From Bacillota bacterium (GTDB lineage: Bacteria > Bacillota > UBA4882 > UBA8346): DNA of 64,000 bases. A program made the position numbers and the translations under genes. Location of the stretch: assembly GCA_023394955.1 (NCBI GenBank), contig JAEWZY010000050.1, forward strand, positions 24,656-88,655. Direction: 5' to 3'. Every line of letters begins with the position of its first letter. Within the stretch, counting starts at the first letter, position 1. The notes under the pieces were generated by a model that was given only the letters and a program-made list of their open reading frames with translations, searched no databases and was not told the origin of the DNA. Shown piece after piece: positions 9,126 through 16,863 of this stretch.

Positions 9126-9911
9126 TTAAGTATTTGAATTAAATGGTTTCTGATAGAAAGAAATTGAACTGCTAATAAAGCCCATTTTTTTATAGTTTAA
9201 CAGTGGCTCCGTACCGCCGACCAGCAGATAACCGCCGAGCTTTAAAGATTCATAAAATTTTTGATAAAGGACTTTCTTAGCCTCTTCCGTAAAATAAATA
9301 ACCACATTGCGGCAGAGTATCAGATCAAAACTGTCGAAAAATGGGTCCTTTAATAAATTATGACTTAAGAATTCAACCATACTTTTTACAGTATCATTTA
9401 AATAATACCGGTTGTTTTGAATTGTAAAATATTTGGCTAAAAATTGCGGAGGCAGATTTTTAAGGTCATTGTATTCATAAACCCCTTCACGGGCTTTAGC
9501 CAGGATCATTTGATCGATATCGGTCCCAAAAATTTGGACCCGATCGGCGGCGCCCAGTTCCTGTACTATTAAAGCTACTGAATATGGTTCGGCCCCATTG
9601 GAACACCCCGCGCTCCAGATCCTTAAATGGGAATTGTTATTTAATAATTCGGGGAGCACCCGCTGCCATAATTCTTCAAAGCGTTCCGGGTTGCGAAAGA
9701 ATTCCGAAACATTGATGGTTAGCTTTTTAACAAATTCTTTATACCGCTGGGGATTGGTCTTTAACAGTTCGAAACAACGATCGTAATTAGAAACCTCCCA
9801 AGACTGCATTAGGGAATGAATCCGGCGATCCATTTGTTGGCTTTTATATTCACTAAGATCAATTCCTACCAATTGGCCGGCTAGTCTTTTAAATTCCTGA
9901 TAATCGATCAA
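9126..9911 (-). CDS. cheR: CheR-type chemoreceptor methyltransferase (second copy)
   Basis: 261 aa. N-terminal CheR_N helices (residues 1-70; MDRRIHSLM) and an SAM methyltransferase domain with RIWSAGCSNGAEPYSVALIV, IFGTDIDQMILAKAREGVY and FDLILCRNVVIYFTEEAKK. It methylates receptor glutamates. It differs from the second cheR at 19842-20678, which sits in the chemotaxis operon. The TTG start has AAGGAGG 7 nt upstream. It is encoded immediately before acpS-nnr-alr, an unusual setting, so its partner receptors are unclear. Confidence 0.92.
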   Translation of the reverse strand: MIDYQEFKRLAGQLVGIDLSEYKSQQMDRRIHSLMQSWEVSNYDRCFELLKTNPQRYKEFVKKLTINVSEFFRNPERFEELWQRVLPELLNNNSHLRIWSAGCSNGAEPYSVALIVQELGAADRVQIFGTDIDQMILAKAREGVYEYNDLKNLPPQFLAKYFTIQNNRYYLNDTVKSMVEFLSHNLLKDPFFDSFDLILCRNVVIYFTEEAKKVLYQKFYESLKLGGYLLVGGTEPLLNYKKMGFISSSISFYQKPFNSNT

Positions 9912-10275
9912 AAATTATCCTCCTTACACTAATGCAATTTGGGGACCTACCCCGGTCTATCTGGGGGAGGTGAAGGATGAAAATGAATCATAGTCCACCG
10001 TCATAAAAGATTCTACCTTAAGGGTTTGAATCCTTCATATTAATTCTTTTATAATGGGGCCTCCATTTAGATGTCGCTTCGTTAAAAAATGGTCCCGGCT
10101 TCAAATCCTGAAAGAACGGCTATCTGTTGTAGTTGAAATAATAAATAGGCGAAGCACTGTCCTATCAAGCAGTGGAAAATTTAGTTAATCAGTCTAAAGA
10201 GCGGGGACCAAGCGGACCTTCGATCCAGGAAGGGTTAATTGCCATTCCGGCTAAATTATCAATTAATCTTAGGTT
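9912..10275. other. Intergenic region with a possible gene remnant
   Basis: 364 bp between two minus-strand genes. A 44-codon open stretch on the plus strand (10145-10279) has no start codon of its own and reads IGEALSYQAVENLVNQ followed by a Gly/Pro/Ser turn. Its composition looks protein-like, but no family was recognised. It could be the tail of a decayed gene or chance. A 9-codon frame with GAGG before its ATG near 9977 is probably not a gene. Confidence 0.3.
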
Positions 10276-10806
10276 TTAGATAAATTTTTGAAGATCAAAA
10301 GTATTTTTTTCATCTAATTTAATTTGATATCTTTCTCCGATCTTTACTTCAACCGGGATACACCAACAAAGGATAGTACCGTTAGATTTCAGAGCCACCT
10401 TGGTTATTACCCACTTTTGGCCTCCCGGTTCATTGGAACCCATCGAAAATTCATTTTCGCTATTGGGTGGTAATAGACCCACTTTTTCCCCGGTTACTTT
10501 CTTGAAAATAGCATCCCAGGCTACTTGTAGGTTTATTAATATATCATCATTGAGTTTTGGGTTGCTGCGTAAGAACGCTAGATTGGCCTTAAACATAGGT
10601 AGGGGATCTTCATTAACAATCGCATATTGGATGGCTGAGGGGTAAAGATCGTTTACCTCCGTAACAAACATAATCGTCCAGGTTTCCAGTTGGACCTTTT
10701 TAATATCTTCCTCTGTCAAAGCCGTCGCGCCGGTGTTAACAATTCCAAGCAAGAAAACGCTAAGTAGGAATAACAAAACGATTCGTGGGCATTTCATAAG
10801 TTTCAC
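10276..10806 (-). CDS. Secreted protein of unknown function
   Basis: 176 aa with a signal peptide (VLLFLLSVFLLGIVNTGATA, cleavage near residue 30). The mature part begins with an amphipathic helical stretch (TEEDIKKVQLETWTIMFVTEVNDLYPSAIQYA) and ends with a beta-rich segment containing a CWC pair (ILCWCIPVEVKIGERY). No family recognised. GAGGTG precedes the ATG. It is probably periplasmic or exported. Its neighbours give no functional clue. Confidence 0.65.
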   Translation of the reverse strand: MKLMKCPRIVLLFLLSVFLLGIVNTGATALTEEDIKKVQLETWTIMFVTEVNDLYPSAIQYAIVNEDPLPMFKANLAFLRSNPKLNDDILINLQVAWDAIFKKVTGEKVGLLPPNSENEFSMGSNEPGGQKWVITKVALKSNGTILCWCIPVEVKIGERYQIKLDEKNTFDLQKFI

Positions 10807-10840
10807 CTCGAATAAGTTCTTATCAAAAGAGGATTATTTT

Positions 10841-11458
10841 CTAGTTTAATTGTTTGATAATCACATTTAACGGCCGCTTTTCCGGTCCCCTACTTTCTTT
10901 GGCTGCATATCCAATAGGAATGACCGCCATAAACTCTCCCTTCGGTTCTCCGAGTAGTTCCAATACTTCATCTTTAATTAAAAATAATATACCCAGCCAA
11001 ACCGTTGCTAAGCCCAAAGAAGTAGCAGCCAACAATAAACTTTGGACTGCCGCGGCGGAGCTTTGAATCTCCATAGTTCTAAAAAAGTCAAGGGCCCGCT
11101 CCCGCCCAGTTTGGAATAGTTTGGTTCCGTGGTCGATTAAATCGCCTGTGTTAGCTACAGCCACTACCACCGGCGCGCTAGCAATAGACCTAGAGGCCAT
11201 CCTAAGTAAAACCGAAGAAGATTTAGGAAATACAGCAGCCTTTGAATTAACCAGCTCTACCAGTTCCCGTTTCTTCTCACCCCTAATGATAATAAAACGC
11301 CAGGATTGTTGGTTGTGGGCTGAGGGGGCCATATTGGCCGCATTGAGGATTATTTGTAAGTAATCATCGGGAATAAGTTGACTGGTAAACATTCTGATAC
11401 TATGCCTTCGTTTTATAGTCTCCAAAGTTTGATTCCATAATGTACTATTAATTGACAT
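10841..11458 (-). CDS. Nitroreductase family protein
   Basis: 205 aa from ATG 11458, preceded by AGGGGTG at 9 nt; an upstream in-frame ATG (11485) lacks a ribosome site. RRHSIRMFTSQLIPDD is the FMN-phosphate motif, then NMAPSAHNQQSWRFIII, and GLATVWLGI...VIPIGYAA in the C-terminal half. Members are FMN-dependent NAD(P)H oxidoreductases in the cytoplasm that reduce nitro compounds, flavins or enones. The physiological substrate cannot be inferred here. Confidence 0.88.
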   Translation of the reverse strand: MSINSTLWNQTLETIKRRHSIRMFTSQLIPDDYLQIILNAANMAPSAHNQQSWRFIIIRGEKKRELVELVNSKAAVFPKSSSVLLRMASRSIASAPVVVAVANTGDLIDHGTKLFQTGRERALDFFRTMEIQSSAAAVQSLLLAATSLGLATVWLGILFLIKDEVLELLGEPKGEFMAVIPIGYAAKESRGPEKRPLNVIIKQLN

Positions 11459-11612
11459 AAAAGCAATCACCCCTATGGAAACCATTTTAACACGAACTTC
11501 TAGTTCTGGTCATTAACAATTCTTGAATATCAGTTAAATATTAACTATACCTTATAATTAAACAATATGGCATGTATTAAAAAAACCAGAGTAGATCAGT
11601 GTACTATTTTTG

Positions 11613-12488
11613 TCAAAATGATCTTCTTCTTAATAATAGGTCGAAAGCGGACAACCTTCGTTCAATAGTACTTGGCCCGGTAATCGGTGAATCCGGTTTG
11701 ACCACCAATTGGGCGCCTGAGTCGTAATACGGATCGGAAAGTTTCACTTTCTTTCGGAACGGCTGAAAATCGTTTGTCCCAGCCCAAAACCCGTCATATG
11801 CTTGGGCAAGCAAGCCTTTAACCGCTCCGTTCCATGGGATATTTATCAGAAGACATTTAATATCCAAACGTTCGCAAAGGGCTTTGGCTAACTCGACTTC
11901 GAAACCGGTCAACTGGTTTTGTTGATCATAATAACAAAAGGGGGAATTATTAAAGACCATGCCGAATCCGATCATGCCTTTTTGGCGGACTTTATCCCAG
12001 GAACCATCCTTAGGCCTTATTTGAAAGGTTCTTGCGGTGCGCTTGATCTCTTGATTTTGGTCAATGCCGAAATATTTTAAACTGAGCCGCTGATAGGTTC
12101 CGTCTTCAACTAATTCTAATAGAGCCTGGTTAAATTTTTGACGAAGAGCGTCATCCTCCGGTTTAAAAGCAACTCTCCCTTTGCTATGAGTCAATCGTTC
12201 CCCGGCTAATTTTAATTCTCTTTTTATTGATTGGTTCTTAATATTTAAGATGGATAAATAGTCCATGATAACAACGTCAACTTTTTCGGCTTCCAAATCA
12301 GCCAAGGCCTTGAGATAGTCGTGGTATTCAAGGTAATCCCGCACATTTCTTAACCTACGGATCTGGTCTTCCGCTTTGATCCCCATAACAACAGCAACAG
12401 TCCATCCGGGACGGCTTTTGAGGGTTAATAGAAGCGAGGCTATAATGATGATAAAAATAATGAAGAAAACTTTTTCCTTAAAATTCAT
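11613..12488 (-). CDS. Membrane-anchored SBP family 3-like protein with swapped lobe order
   Basis: 291 aa from ATG 12488 (GGAG 9 nt upstream). Residues 7-23 are one membrane segment. Residues 28-141 read as the second half of a family 3 amino-acid-binding protein: TVAVVMGIKAEDQ, YLKALADLEAEKVDVVIMD, ELKLAGERL, FNQALLELVEDGTYQRLSLKYFG. Residues 164-268 read as the first half: GMIGFGMVFNNSPFCYYD, LTGFEVELAKALCERL, WNGAVKGLLAQAYDGFWAG, FRKKVKLSDPYYDSGAQL. The halves are thus in reverse order, as in a circular permutation cut at the hinge, or in what remains of a tandem protein that lost its outer halves. Only about 22 residues follow the last recognisable part. No ABC permease or ATPase is adjacent. 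Confidence 0.75.
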   Translation of the reverse strand: MNFKEKVFFIIFIIIIASLLLTLKSRPGWTVAVVMGIKAEDQIRRLRNVRDYLEYHDYLKALADLEAEKVDVVIMDYLSILNIKNQSIKRELKLAGERLTHSKGRVAFKPEDDALRQKFNQALLELVEDGTYQRLSLKYFGIDQNQEIKRTARTFQIRPKDGSWDKVRQKGMIGFGMVFNNSPFCYYDQQNQLTGFEVELAKALCERLDIKCLLINIPWNGAVKGLLAQAYDGFWAGTNDFQPFRKKVKLSDPYYDSGAQLVVKPDSPITGPSTIERRLSAFDLLLRRRSF

Positions 12489-12846
12489 CGGCCTTGTCTC
12501 CAAGAAAAGTAATTAGGTTTGCCTCTCTTTCTTAAACCGGCGGCTTAATTAATAGGGGAAAAAGATTATTAAACCGTGATACTATAATGGCTTTAAAAAT
12601 GGCTTTAAAATTAAAGCGCCGATACACTATTTACTGTGCCGGTTATCCAAAGGATGAAGTTTGATTGCCAAACTTAAGCGAAACAGGACAAATTGTTCAA
12701 AAGATGCATCAATTATAACTTAGTGTTCATATTCAGTCAAATTTAGCATCCTTATGGTTCGATTGGATCCATTTAAACTCCGGTATTAATATTTTCGGCA
12801 AAAATCCGAAATACCATGAAGGAGCTTGATTTTATCTACCAAATAT
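12489..12846. other. Intergenic region without a gene
   Basis: About 360 bp upstream of the solute-binding protein. AT-rich, with a short direct repeat ATGGCTTTAAA at about 12587 and 12600. I see no coding frame or RNA gene. Confidence 0.4.
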
Positions 12847-12876
12847 AAAAGCCGGGAAAATCCTTTCCCGGCTTTT
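12847..12876 (-). terminator. Terminator of the esterase gene
   Basis: Perfect 13-bp stem AAAAGCCGGGAAA/TTTCCCGGCTTTT with a 4-nt loop, 23 nt after the esterase stop on the minus strand. The stem's own U-run gives a terminator in either direction. Confidence 0.9.
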
Positions 12877-12898
12877 AATCCTTGCAGCTCTTGCTTTA

Positions 12899-13894
12899 CT
12901 ATTTAATGATACCGATCGCTTTCAACCATTGGCCACAAAGCAACGGCCATTGTTCACAGGTTTTACCGTGAGTGAACCGGATTGAGTATCCATGGCCGCC
13001 ATCTTTAAAGAGATGCATTTCTGCTGAAACTCTTGCTTTTTTCAATCCCAAATAAAAATTGATCGAATTTTCGATTGGCACCGAACGGTCGTCACCGGCA
13101 TGCATAATAAATGTCTGAGGTGTATCTTTGGTGACATGTAACTCATTGGAATAAGCGTCGATCTGTTCCTTAGCGGGTTGTACGCCCAGAAGTTGGGTAC
13201 GGGAACCTAGATGAACGTATTCGTCCTTCATGGTGACGACCGGATAACCGAGGATTAAAAAGTCGGGCTTAGCATTGACTTCATCGATGTCGTCAATGGG
13301 TTGGTAAATCATCTGATTATATTTTACCGCCAAACTGGAGGCGACATGCCCCCCGGCGGAGAATCCCATAACACCGATGCGGTTGGGATCAATGCCCCAT
13401 GCCGGGGCATTTTTACGGATTAGCCTCAAGGCCCGTTGGGCATCCTGGAGTGGCGCGTCGGCGCCCGGGCGATGCCCTTCTCCGGGTAAACGGTAACGCA
13501 GGACAAAGAGGGTGATCCCTAAAGAATTAAGCCAAGGGGCAAGCTCGTCCCCTTCCTTATCGACGACCACTCGCTGATATCCTCCGCCGGGAGCGGCTAT
13601 AATCCCGGCGCCGTTGGGTTTTGCTGACAAATGTACAGTTAGCGAGGGGTTAGTAATTTTCCATACGAACCGGTCATTACCCTCTGCCGGATTATTACTG
13701 CGCTCGATTATTTCTTCGCTTAAGGATAAGCCTTCCGAACCAGGAGCGGTGTCCGACCACAGATTAATCGTTTGTCCGTCCCTAAGAGGCAGATCTAAAT
13801 CAACTGCGGATATTGGGATAATTAAGATTTTTTCAAAAAAGAAGATGGTTACCGCTATAGCATAAAGAGCCAGGACTAACGTTATGACATTCAT
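12899..13894 (-). CDS. Alpha/beta hydrolase, acetylesterase/xylanase-B-like
   Basis: 331 aa. An N-terminal signal anchor (VITLVLALYAIAVTIFFF) is followed by an esterase domain. IIAAPGGGYQRVVVDKEGD supplies the oxyanion loop, IGVMGFSAGGHVASSLA the nucleophile Ser, HAGDDRSVP the Asp and FKDGGHGYS the His. This pattern matches the acetyl xylan esterase-like (BD-FAE/Axe) hydrolases that deacetylate plant polysaccharides. Good site GGAAG before the ATG. It is monocistronic. Exported action on sugar esters is an inference from the anchor and family. Confidence 0.85.
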   Translation of the reverse strand: MNVITLVLALYAIAVTIFFFEKILIIPISAVDLDLPLRDGQTINLWSDTAPGSEGLSLSEEIIERSNNPAEGNDRFVWKITNPSLTVHLSAKPNGAGIIAAPGGGYQRVVVDKEGDELAPWLNSLGITLFVLRYRLPGEGHRPGADAPLQDAQRALRLIRKNAPAWGIDPNRIGVMGFSAGGHVASSLAVKYNQMIYQPIDDIDEVNAKPDFLILGYPVVTMKDEYVHLGSRTQLLGVQPAKEQIDAYSNELHVTKDTPQTFIMHAGDDRSVPIENSINFYLGLKKARVSAEMHLFKDGGHGYSIRFTHGKTCEQWPLLCGQWLKAIGIIK

Positions 13895-13993
13895 CGCTTC
13901 TTCCTTTCTACTGTCAATTCTGATAATATATCTAATTACTACAATGTGTCAATTGTAATTGAAGGGATAGTGCAATGTCGGCCTCAAGATTAT

Positions 13994-16120
13994 TTAATGC
14001 CGGAAAAGTTCCCGGAGCCATTTGAGGAAATAGCCTTTTTCCCGGCACAACTCGCAAATTTCGACCGGTTCTTCTCCCAGTAAAAAGGTTTCTTCTCCGG
14101 CGCGGCAATAAGGCCCGGGGAGTAGGCCGGTTCTTTTACAGATTTCGAGCTTGATGAAACGGTGTTTAGTGCAGTATTCGGTTGGTTCGGTCCCGGTTAA
14201 AAAGTATTCTGGAATTTGTTCGCAAAAGGATGTCGCCTTGGAGCCGGTTTCCTTACAAACCTGAATTTTGAGGACTTCATTAGGAATTATGAAATCTAGT
14301 TTAGGTTGTTCCGCTAAGGCTTTGCCGATGAAATCAGCCCAGATCGGAGCGGCGATTCGATTGCCTGAACCAGGAAGGGGTCGTTCATTATAATCGCAAC
14401 CGACAAATACCGAAACCAATAAATCCGGCGTATATCCAATAAACCAAGCATCCCGGTTATCTTCGGTGGTTCCGGTTTTACCGGCCACGGGACGATTGAT
14501 TAAACCCCGGATATTTGAGGCGGTCCCACCCGCCTCGAAGACACCGGTTAGCGCTTGGGTCACAAGATAAGCCACCCCGGGGTTTAGGACCCGAGGATAG
14601 GTTGTCGGGGCTTGATATAAAAGCTTGCCCTTTTGGTCGAAGATTCGCCGGATCGTGGTCGGCTGGATTTGATAGCCGCCATTGGCCAGGGGTATGTAAG
14701 CTTTGGTCAATTCTAAAGGGGAAACTTCTCCCGATCCCAATGCTAAGGAGAGCTGCTGGGGCAAAGTGGAAACAACCCCCAACCTTTTAGCCATATCCAG
14801 TACCGGTTCAAACCCGATCTGATTGAGTAATTTGACGGCGATGACATTGCTGGAACAGGCTAAAGCATCCCGTAACGATAACGGCCCCCGTTCGGCAGTT
14901 GACTGGTTATCAAGGGGTTGGTAGATTTGAGGCCCGATATTGTAAGATTGAGGCGTGGCATCAATCCGGCTACTCAAGGTATATCCTTCGTTAAGAGCCG
15001 CCGCATATAAGATCGGCTTAAAAGAGGATCCTGGTTGACGTTTGGCTTGGATGGCGCGGTTGAATTCGGATTTTTGATAGTCAGTCCCGCCAACCAAAGC
15101 CGCAATTTGACCGGTCCGGGGATCTACCGCAATTAAGGCGCCTTGAGGTTGGATCAAGCCGTTTTTATCATATAACAGCTTAGGTAAGCCTTTTTGGAGA
15201 GCCTTTTCGGCTAAAATTTGAAGCTTGAGATCTAAAGTCGACTCAATCCTTAATCCTCCAGTATAGATAAGCCTTTGGGCTTTGGGGAAAATTTTATCCA
15301 GTTCCGCTTGGAGCAGATCTAAAAAATAAGGGGCGGGCTGGGTCTTTCTTTGTAAGCCGGGTAGATGCAACGATTGCCCGGAGTAGTGTTTGAATTCGGT
15401 TTCACTTAGATAGCTACAATCAACCATTCTTCGTAAAACTTGTTTAATCCTTTTTTGGGCTGAATCCCGATGGCTATATGGCGAGTAATATGCGGGCCCT
15501 TTTGGTAAACCGGCTAATAACGCCATTTCCGCTTGATTCAGTTCTCCCAAGTTCTTGTTGAAATAGGTCTGAGCCGCTACTTTGATTCCATAAGCGCCAT
15601 GACCGAAGTAAATCTGGTTCAAATAGTTTTCAAAGATTTGATCTTTGGATAGATGCAATTCTACTTTGACGGTATAGAATAATTCTTTTAGCTTGCGAAT
15701 AACTGTTCTTTTTTGGTTCAGATAAGCGTTTTTGACCAATTGTTGAGTGATAGTGCTCGCCCCTTGTTCAAGGCGTTGGTGAATTACGTTAGTGATTAGG
15801 GCTTTACCGATCCGTCCTAGATTAATACCGCGATGTTGGTAAAAACGATGGTCTTCCACGGCTAGGAATGCTTGGCGTAGAAAAAGCGGAGTTTCAGCCA
15901 GGGGAACCGGGAGACGGTTTTGTAAATAAAAAGTAGCCGCTAAATTCTGACGGCAATCGTATACTTCGGAAGCTGTCGGAGTTAAAGAATATGGCAATGG
16001 GAGATAAAAAAAGACTAGGGTTGCAACTGAAAGGGTAAAGATTAGAAACAGGAGCGTTTGGTTCCAGGAAAGTTTGGCGGCGGGTATTTTATCCCAGTAT
16101 TGTTTAATACGGCTTAACAT
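13994..16120 (-). CDS. Class A penicillin-binding protein (PBP1A-type)
   Basis: 708 aa from ATG 16120 (GGAAAGGG 6 nt upstream); a longer frame to 16174 lacks a ribosome site. A transmembrane segment (LLFLIFTLSVATLVFFYLPL) is followed by a GT51 transglycosylase domain (VEDHRFYQHRGI; GASTITQQLVKN; FENYLNQIYFGHGAYG) and a transpeptidase domain (GSSFKP with the catalytic Ser; SSN; GKTGTTEDNRDAWFIGY). The C-terminus has two cysteine-paired repeats (CKETG...FC...GTEPTEYC and CKRTG...YC...GEEPVEIC), seen in several Firmicutes PBPs. It polymerises and crosslinks peptidoglycan. Confidence 0.95.
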   Translation of the reverse strand: MLSRIKQYWDKIPAAKLSWNQTLLFLIFTLSVATLVFFYLPLPYSLTPTASEVYDCRQNLAATFYLQNRLPVPLAETPLFLRQAFLAVEDHRFYQHRGINLGRIGKALITNVIHQRLEQGASTITQQLVKNAYLNQKRTVIRKLKELFYTVKVELHLSKDQIFENYLNQIYFGHGAYGIKVAAQTYFNKNLGELNQAEMALLAGLPKGPAYYSPYSHRDSAQKRIKQVLRRMVDCSYLSETEFKHYSGQSLHLPGLQRKTQPAPYFLDLLQAELDKIFPKAQRLIYTGGLRIESTLDLKLQILAEKALQKGLPKLLYDKNGLIQPQGALIAVDPRTGQIAALVGGTDYQKSEFNRAIQAKRQPGSSFKPILYAAALNEGYTLSSRIDATPQSYNIGPQIYQPLDNQSTAERGPLSLRDALACSSNVIAVKLLNQIGFEPVLDMAKRLGVVSTLPQQLSLALGSGEVSPLELTKAYIPLANGGYQIQPTTIRRIFDQKGKLLYQAPTTYPRVLNPGVAYLVTQALTGVFEAGGTASNIRGLINRPVAGKTGTTEDNRDAWFIGYTPDLLVSVFVGCDYNERPLPGSGNRIAAPIWADFIGKALAEQPKLDFIIPNEVLKIQVCKETGSKATSFCEQIPEYFLTGTEPTEYCTKHRFIKLEICKRTGLLPGPYCRAGEETFLLGEEPVEICELCREKGYFLKWLRELFRH

Positions 16121-16284
16121 CAAAATCCCTTTCCTACAGATCAATAATTGAATATTTGCGAATAACTCATTCATTTTTACAGGCGTCAGTTTATAATTAT
16201 GTCCTTACTATCCGTTTTTATGAGATTATTTGTGTACAAGCGCAACAATTAGCCGGGCAAGTATTGGTTTAAGAATTAAATGAT

Positions 16285-16313
16285 TCAAGAAAATCGCATC
16301 TTAATCCGATAAA
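16285..16313 (+). promoter_or_regulatory. Candidate sigma-28-like promoter of the cheD operon
   Basis: CCGATAAA at 16306-16313 matches the sigma-D/FliA -10 (CCGATAT). An imperfect -35 (TCAAG) lies about 17 nt upstream. It is 47 nt before the cheD start. A similar element lies upstream of flgF. Confidence 0.45.
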
Positions 16314-16359
16314 TTAAAGAGAATCCTCAATTTCATTAATCTTCTTGGAGTCTCCGTTG

Positions 16360-16863
16360 ATGTTGAACGCTAAAAAAGTAGTAACCATTTATAGTGGTAA
16401 TTATTATGTCTCAAATGATCCCGAAGTAGTAATCTATACTTTGCTCGGTTCATGTATCGCCGTTTGTTTATTTGATGCCCAAAAGAGAATCGGCGGGATG
16501 AATCATTTTATGTTGCCACGACAAAGTCCGTATTCTTATAAGTCTAAAGGTTCAACGCCGGGTTGGTTTGGTTCGGATTCTCTCGATTTATTGATTGGCG
16601 AAATTTTAAAAATGGGAGGTTCTCTTTCCCATCTCAAAGCTAAAGTCTTTGGTGGAGCACAAGTGGTTGAGAACCTTGACCTCTCAAATGCCAATGTTTC
16701 AACCTCCAATATTAACTTCACCCTTGATTATCTCGGAGAGAAAAAGATACCGGTAATCGCCAAAGATGTAGGTGGTTACTCCGGACGAAAGGTTTTTTAT
16801 AAATTAGAGGACAATTCAGTTATGGTCCAGCGCTTGGAGAAGGAGCTGAAGTCTGATGGGTGA
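16360..16863 (+). CDS. cheD: Chemoreceptor glutamine deamidase CheD
   Basis: 167 aa from ATG 16360 (GGAG 9 nt upstream); an upstream TTG has no ribosome site. The catalytic Cys lies in TLLGSCIAVCLFD and the His in IGGMNHFMLP. Then KAKVFGGAQV and the C-terminal KDVGGYSGRKVFY complete the CheD fold. It deamidates receptor glutamines and in Bacillus-type systems binds CheC. No cheC is visible here. It overlaps cheA by 8 bp. Confidence 0.94.
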   Translation: MLNAKKVVTIYSGNYYVSNDPEVVIYTLLGSCIAVCLFDAQKRIGGMNHFMLPRQSPYSYKSKGSTPGWFGSDSLDLLIGEILKMGGSLSHLKAKVFGGAQVVENLDLSNANVSTSNINFTLDYLGEKKIPVIAKDVGGYSGRKVFYKLEDNSVMVQRLEKELKSDG

